Part shown: positions 22,982 to 24,182 of the stretch, in pieces | Layout of the letters: each line of letters opens with the position of its first letter | Position numbering within the stretch: position 1 is the stretch's first letter | Assembly (NCBI GenBank): GCA_035604195.1 | Contig: DATNIY010000030.1 | Coordinates: forward strand, 1-24,182 | Source of the DNA: DATJLY01 sp035604195 | Lineage (GTDB): Bacteria; Pseudomonadota; Alphaproteobacteria; ATCC43930; CGMCC-115725 | Reading direction: 5' to 3' | Length of the DNA: 24,182 bases | The notes under the pieces: model-generated | Seen by the model: the letters and a program-made list of their open reading frames with translations, nothing else | What the model was told of the DNA's origin: nothing | The model's database searches: none | Made by a program: the position numbers and the translations under genes

Positions 22982-23056
22982 AGCCCCTCATTCGCCAATG
23001 TCCGCGATCGTTCGCCAACGTTCACATAATCACCGTAAAAATCAGTGGCTTAATGC
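22982..23056. repeat. tRNA 3'-flank with tandem near-repeats (possible att scar)
   Basis: Directly after the tRNA, TTCGCCAATGTCCGC (22991-23005) and TTCGCCAACGTTCAC (23011-23025) repeat with a 20-bp period, 12 of 15 bases identical. An A-rich stretch CCGTAAAAATCAGTGG follows. Such flanks can be left by tRNA-targeting integrative elements, but no integrase is present in the window. Confidence 0.35.
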
Positions 23057-23806
23057 GGCGTTGTTGCAGAAATGGGTTCAGCGGGTTGCTGGTACCATGG
23101 GGAGATGGGAAAGGGCGAATTCACGGTCCGATACAAGGTCCGAAATTGGCCGGCGTAGAATCGGGCGCTGGTCCACCGCGGGCAGTTGACGCTCTGGTTC
23201 GACGAGCGCGCGATAGCCGCCTGGCGGGACACGACCTGCAACGAACCTGGCCGGCCAAAGATACACGCGGACGCTGCCCTCGAGTGCACGCTCATCCTCA
23301 AATCAGTCTTTCGCCTCAGCCTTCGGGCCACACAGGGATTCCTGAGGTCGGTCGTGACGCTCATGAGGCTCGAACTCCCGGTGCCCGATTACAGCACCAT
23401 GAGCCGCCGGCAGGCGGGGTTGGCGGTGTTGGCCTGCGGCGCTGTCGCAGCCATCGTGCCGAGGCGGACTGCGAGAATGAGTGAAGGAATTGATCCACCG
23501 ACTTGGCGTGTGGCGCGCGATGCAACCCTTCGGGCGATTGCGGTGCAGGGCCGATAGGGTTGGCGAACGTCGAGCGGCTGCAGCCGGCAAAGTCTGGCTG
23601 AGAATGCGATGTTTCGATTTAAGGCGGGATTCGGCGGGAAGCTCTGGGCGCGGACCTTTGATAATCAACGGGTCGAGGCTGCAATCAAATGCGCCGTGCT
23701 CAACCGGATGACCGGACTCGGCATGCCGCACACCCTCAGAGTGCTCTGAAGTACGTCGCGCAGGGTGCGAGACCTTCGTCTCGAGCGGGAATTATGCAAC
23801 AAAGCC
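23057..23806 (+). mobile_element. Defective IS5-family (IS903-type) insertion sequence
   Basis: Imperfect terminal inverted repeats bound a decayed transposase: left GGCGTTGTTGCAGAAAT (23057-23073) and right, in reverse complement, GGCTTTGTTGCATAATT (23790-23806), with 14 of 17 matches. The GGCTTTGTTG start is that of IS903-type ends. The element is about 750 bp, while intact relatives are roughly 1.05 kb, so about 300 bp are missing internally. No convincing 9-bp target duplication is seen. Confidence 0.75.
23105..23749 (+). pseudogene. IS5/IS903-type transposase, broken by two stops and an internal deletion
   Basis: One reading frame runs from ATG 23105 to TGA 23747-23749, with TAG at 23156-23158 (following VRNWPA, where relatives have a tyrosine) and TAG at 23555-23557. 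The N-terminal part shows YKVRNWPA, then NRALVHRGQLTLWFDERA, DAALECTLILKSVFRLSLRA and VPDYSTMSRRQAGLAV. The C-terminal part shows SRQSLAENAMFRFKAGFGGK and CAVLNRMTGLGMPHTLRVL. About 95 codons between them are deleted in frame, including the segment with the first two acidic residues of the DDE triad. The product cannot be active. The preserved frame and intact ends suggest relatively recent decay or past mobilisation in trans. Confidence 0.8.
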
Positions 23807-23923
23807 CCATCACGGAATCGACGAGTGACCCATTCCGGTTTCTGGACAGTCGCTTCGCGGATTTCCAAGTTTGGGCGGGCGGGCAACGGAATATCATGTA
23901 CCTGGCAACGGATCATTATTCGC
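23807..23923. other. Intergenic region right of the IS remnant
   Basis: This 117-bp stretch lies between the right end of the insertion sequence and the stop of the enoyl-CoA hydratase gene. I see no gene, terminator or promoter in it. Confidence 0.4.
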
Positions 23924-24182
23924 TCAGCGCGTTGCCTTGCGTGCCTTTTGCAGTTCAAGAAACTTGCCCATTGCTGCCGCAGGTTCCCCGCTTCGGACAG
24001 CGGTCGCGAAGCTATCGATGCCTGCGTCGATCGCTGCCCGGAGCGGCACGTCCTCCCACGAGCGGATCAGTTGTTTCTGCAACCGGACCGCGCCCGGCGA
24101 ACACGAAAGCAATTGATCGAGCCACTGTCCGACCGCTTTATCAAGTTCGCCGTCGCTGACGAGCTGTTCGACCAGGCCCCAC
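23924..24182 (-). CDS. Enoyl-CoA hydratase/isomerase (crotonase family), C-terminal part
   Basis: Minus-strand gene whose start lies beyond the right window edge; 85 codons are visible. The sequence WGLVEQLVSDGELDKAVGQW, then LLSCSPGAVRLQKQLIRSWE, then AIDAGIDSFATAVRSGEPAAAMGKF is the typical crotonase C-terminus, including the A-(I/V)-R-L-Q-K-Q-L helix and the final oligomerisation helices. The catalytic part is outside the window, so the substrate and exact reaction cannot be told. Beta-oxidation or acyl-CoA degradation is likely for the family. It ends with KARKATR and TGA at 23926-23924. Confidence 0.88.
   Translation of the reverse strand, partial: WGLVEQLVSDGELDKAVGQWLDQLLSCSPGAVRLQKQLIRSWEDVPLRAAIDAGIDSFATAVRSGEPAAAMGKFLELQKARKATR

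Noticed and set aside
23303..23731. 142-codon minus-strand frame inside the insertion sequence
   Set aside because: Antisense to the transposase remnant, which shows clear family motifs on the plus strand.

Overview
The window is GC-rich, with heavy G/C use at third codon positions. Gene content and order (thrS, infC, rpmI, rplT, pheS, pheT, a Tag-like glycosylase, lepA) and the family-level look of the proteins suggest a free-living alphaproteobacterium, possibly Rhodospirillales-like. That placement is inference; there is no rRNA here to settle it.

Layout. (1) 1-4619, minus strand: an RND-type efflux operon made of a periplasmic adaptor and an MdtC-like permease that overlap by ATGA, followed by the 5' part of an exported TPR-like protein that runs off the left edge. 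(2) 4836-7012, plus: an MFS transporter overlapping a TTG-started NAD(P)-binding SDR/epimerase-like protein. (3) 7076-9817: an accessory island. On the minus strand lie a small charged protein, the C-terminal remnant of a probable polymorphic toxin, an Imm52-like immunity protein and an NTF2-fold immunity-like protein, nearly head to tail. On the plus strand lie a cluster of hairpins, a short ORF and a HEPN-like protein with an RNxxxH motif. (4) 9818-12765: an alpha/beta hydrolase (minus) divergent from a GT4-GT9 glycosyltransferase pair (plus) likely to act on surface glycans. (5) 12778-20851: a translation cluster: thrS, infC (with an apparent AUA start), a small exported PepSY-like protein, rpmI-rplT behind a strong promoter, then a leader with mutually exclusive hairpins and an intrinsic terminator before pheS-pheT, then a Tag-like DNA glycosylase. 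(6) 20852-22981: a two-hairpin intergenic repeat, lepA with a near-leaderless promoter, and tRNA-Ser(GGA). (7) 22982-24182: a tRNA-flanking scar containing a defective IS5/IS903-type element, and the C-terminal end of an enoyl-CoA hydratase (minus, cut by the right edge).

How it works together: most of the window is housekeeping. The unusual content is the decayed toxin-immunity block at 7076-8632 with its HEPN-like neighbour, the unusual infC start, and a candidate attenuator of pheST that would couple phenylalanyl-tRNA supply to synthetase expression downstream of ribosomal protein genes. I did not find a complete new system. The best lead is the orphan immunity operon whose partner toxin survives only as a C-terminal tail overlapping the immunity start codon.
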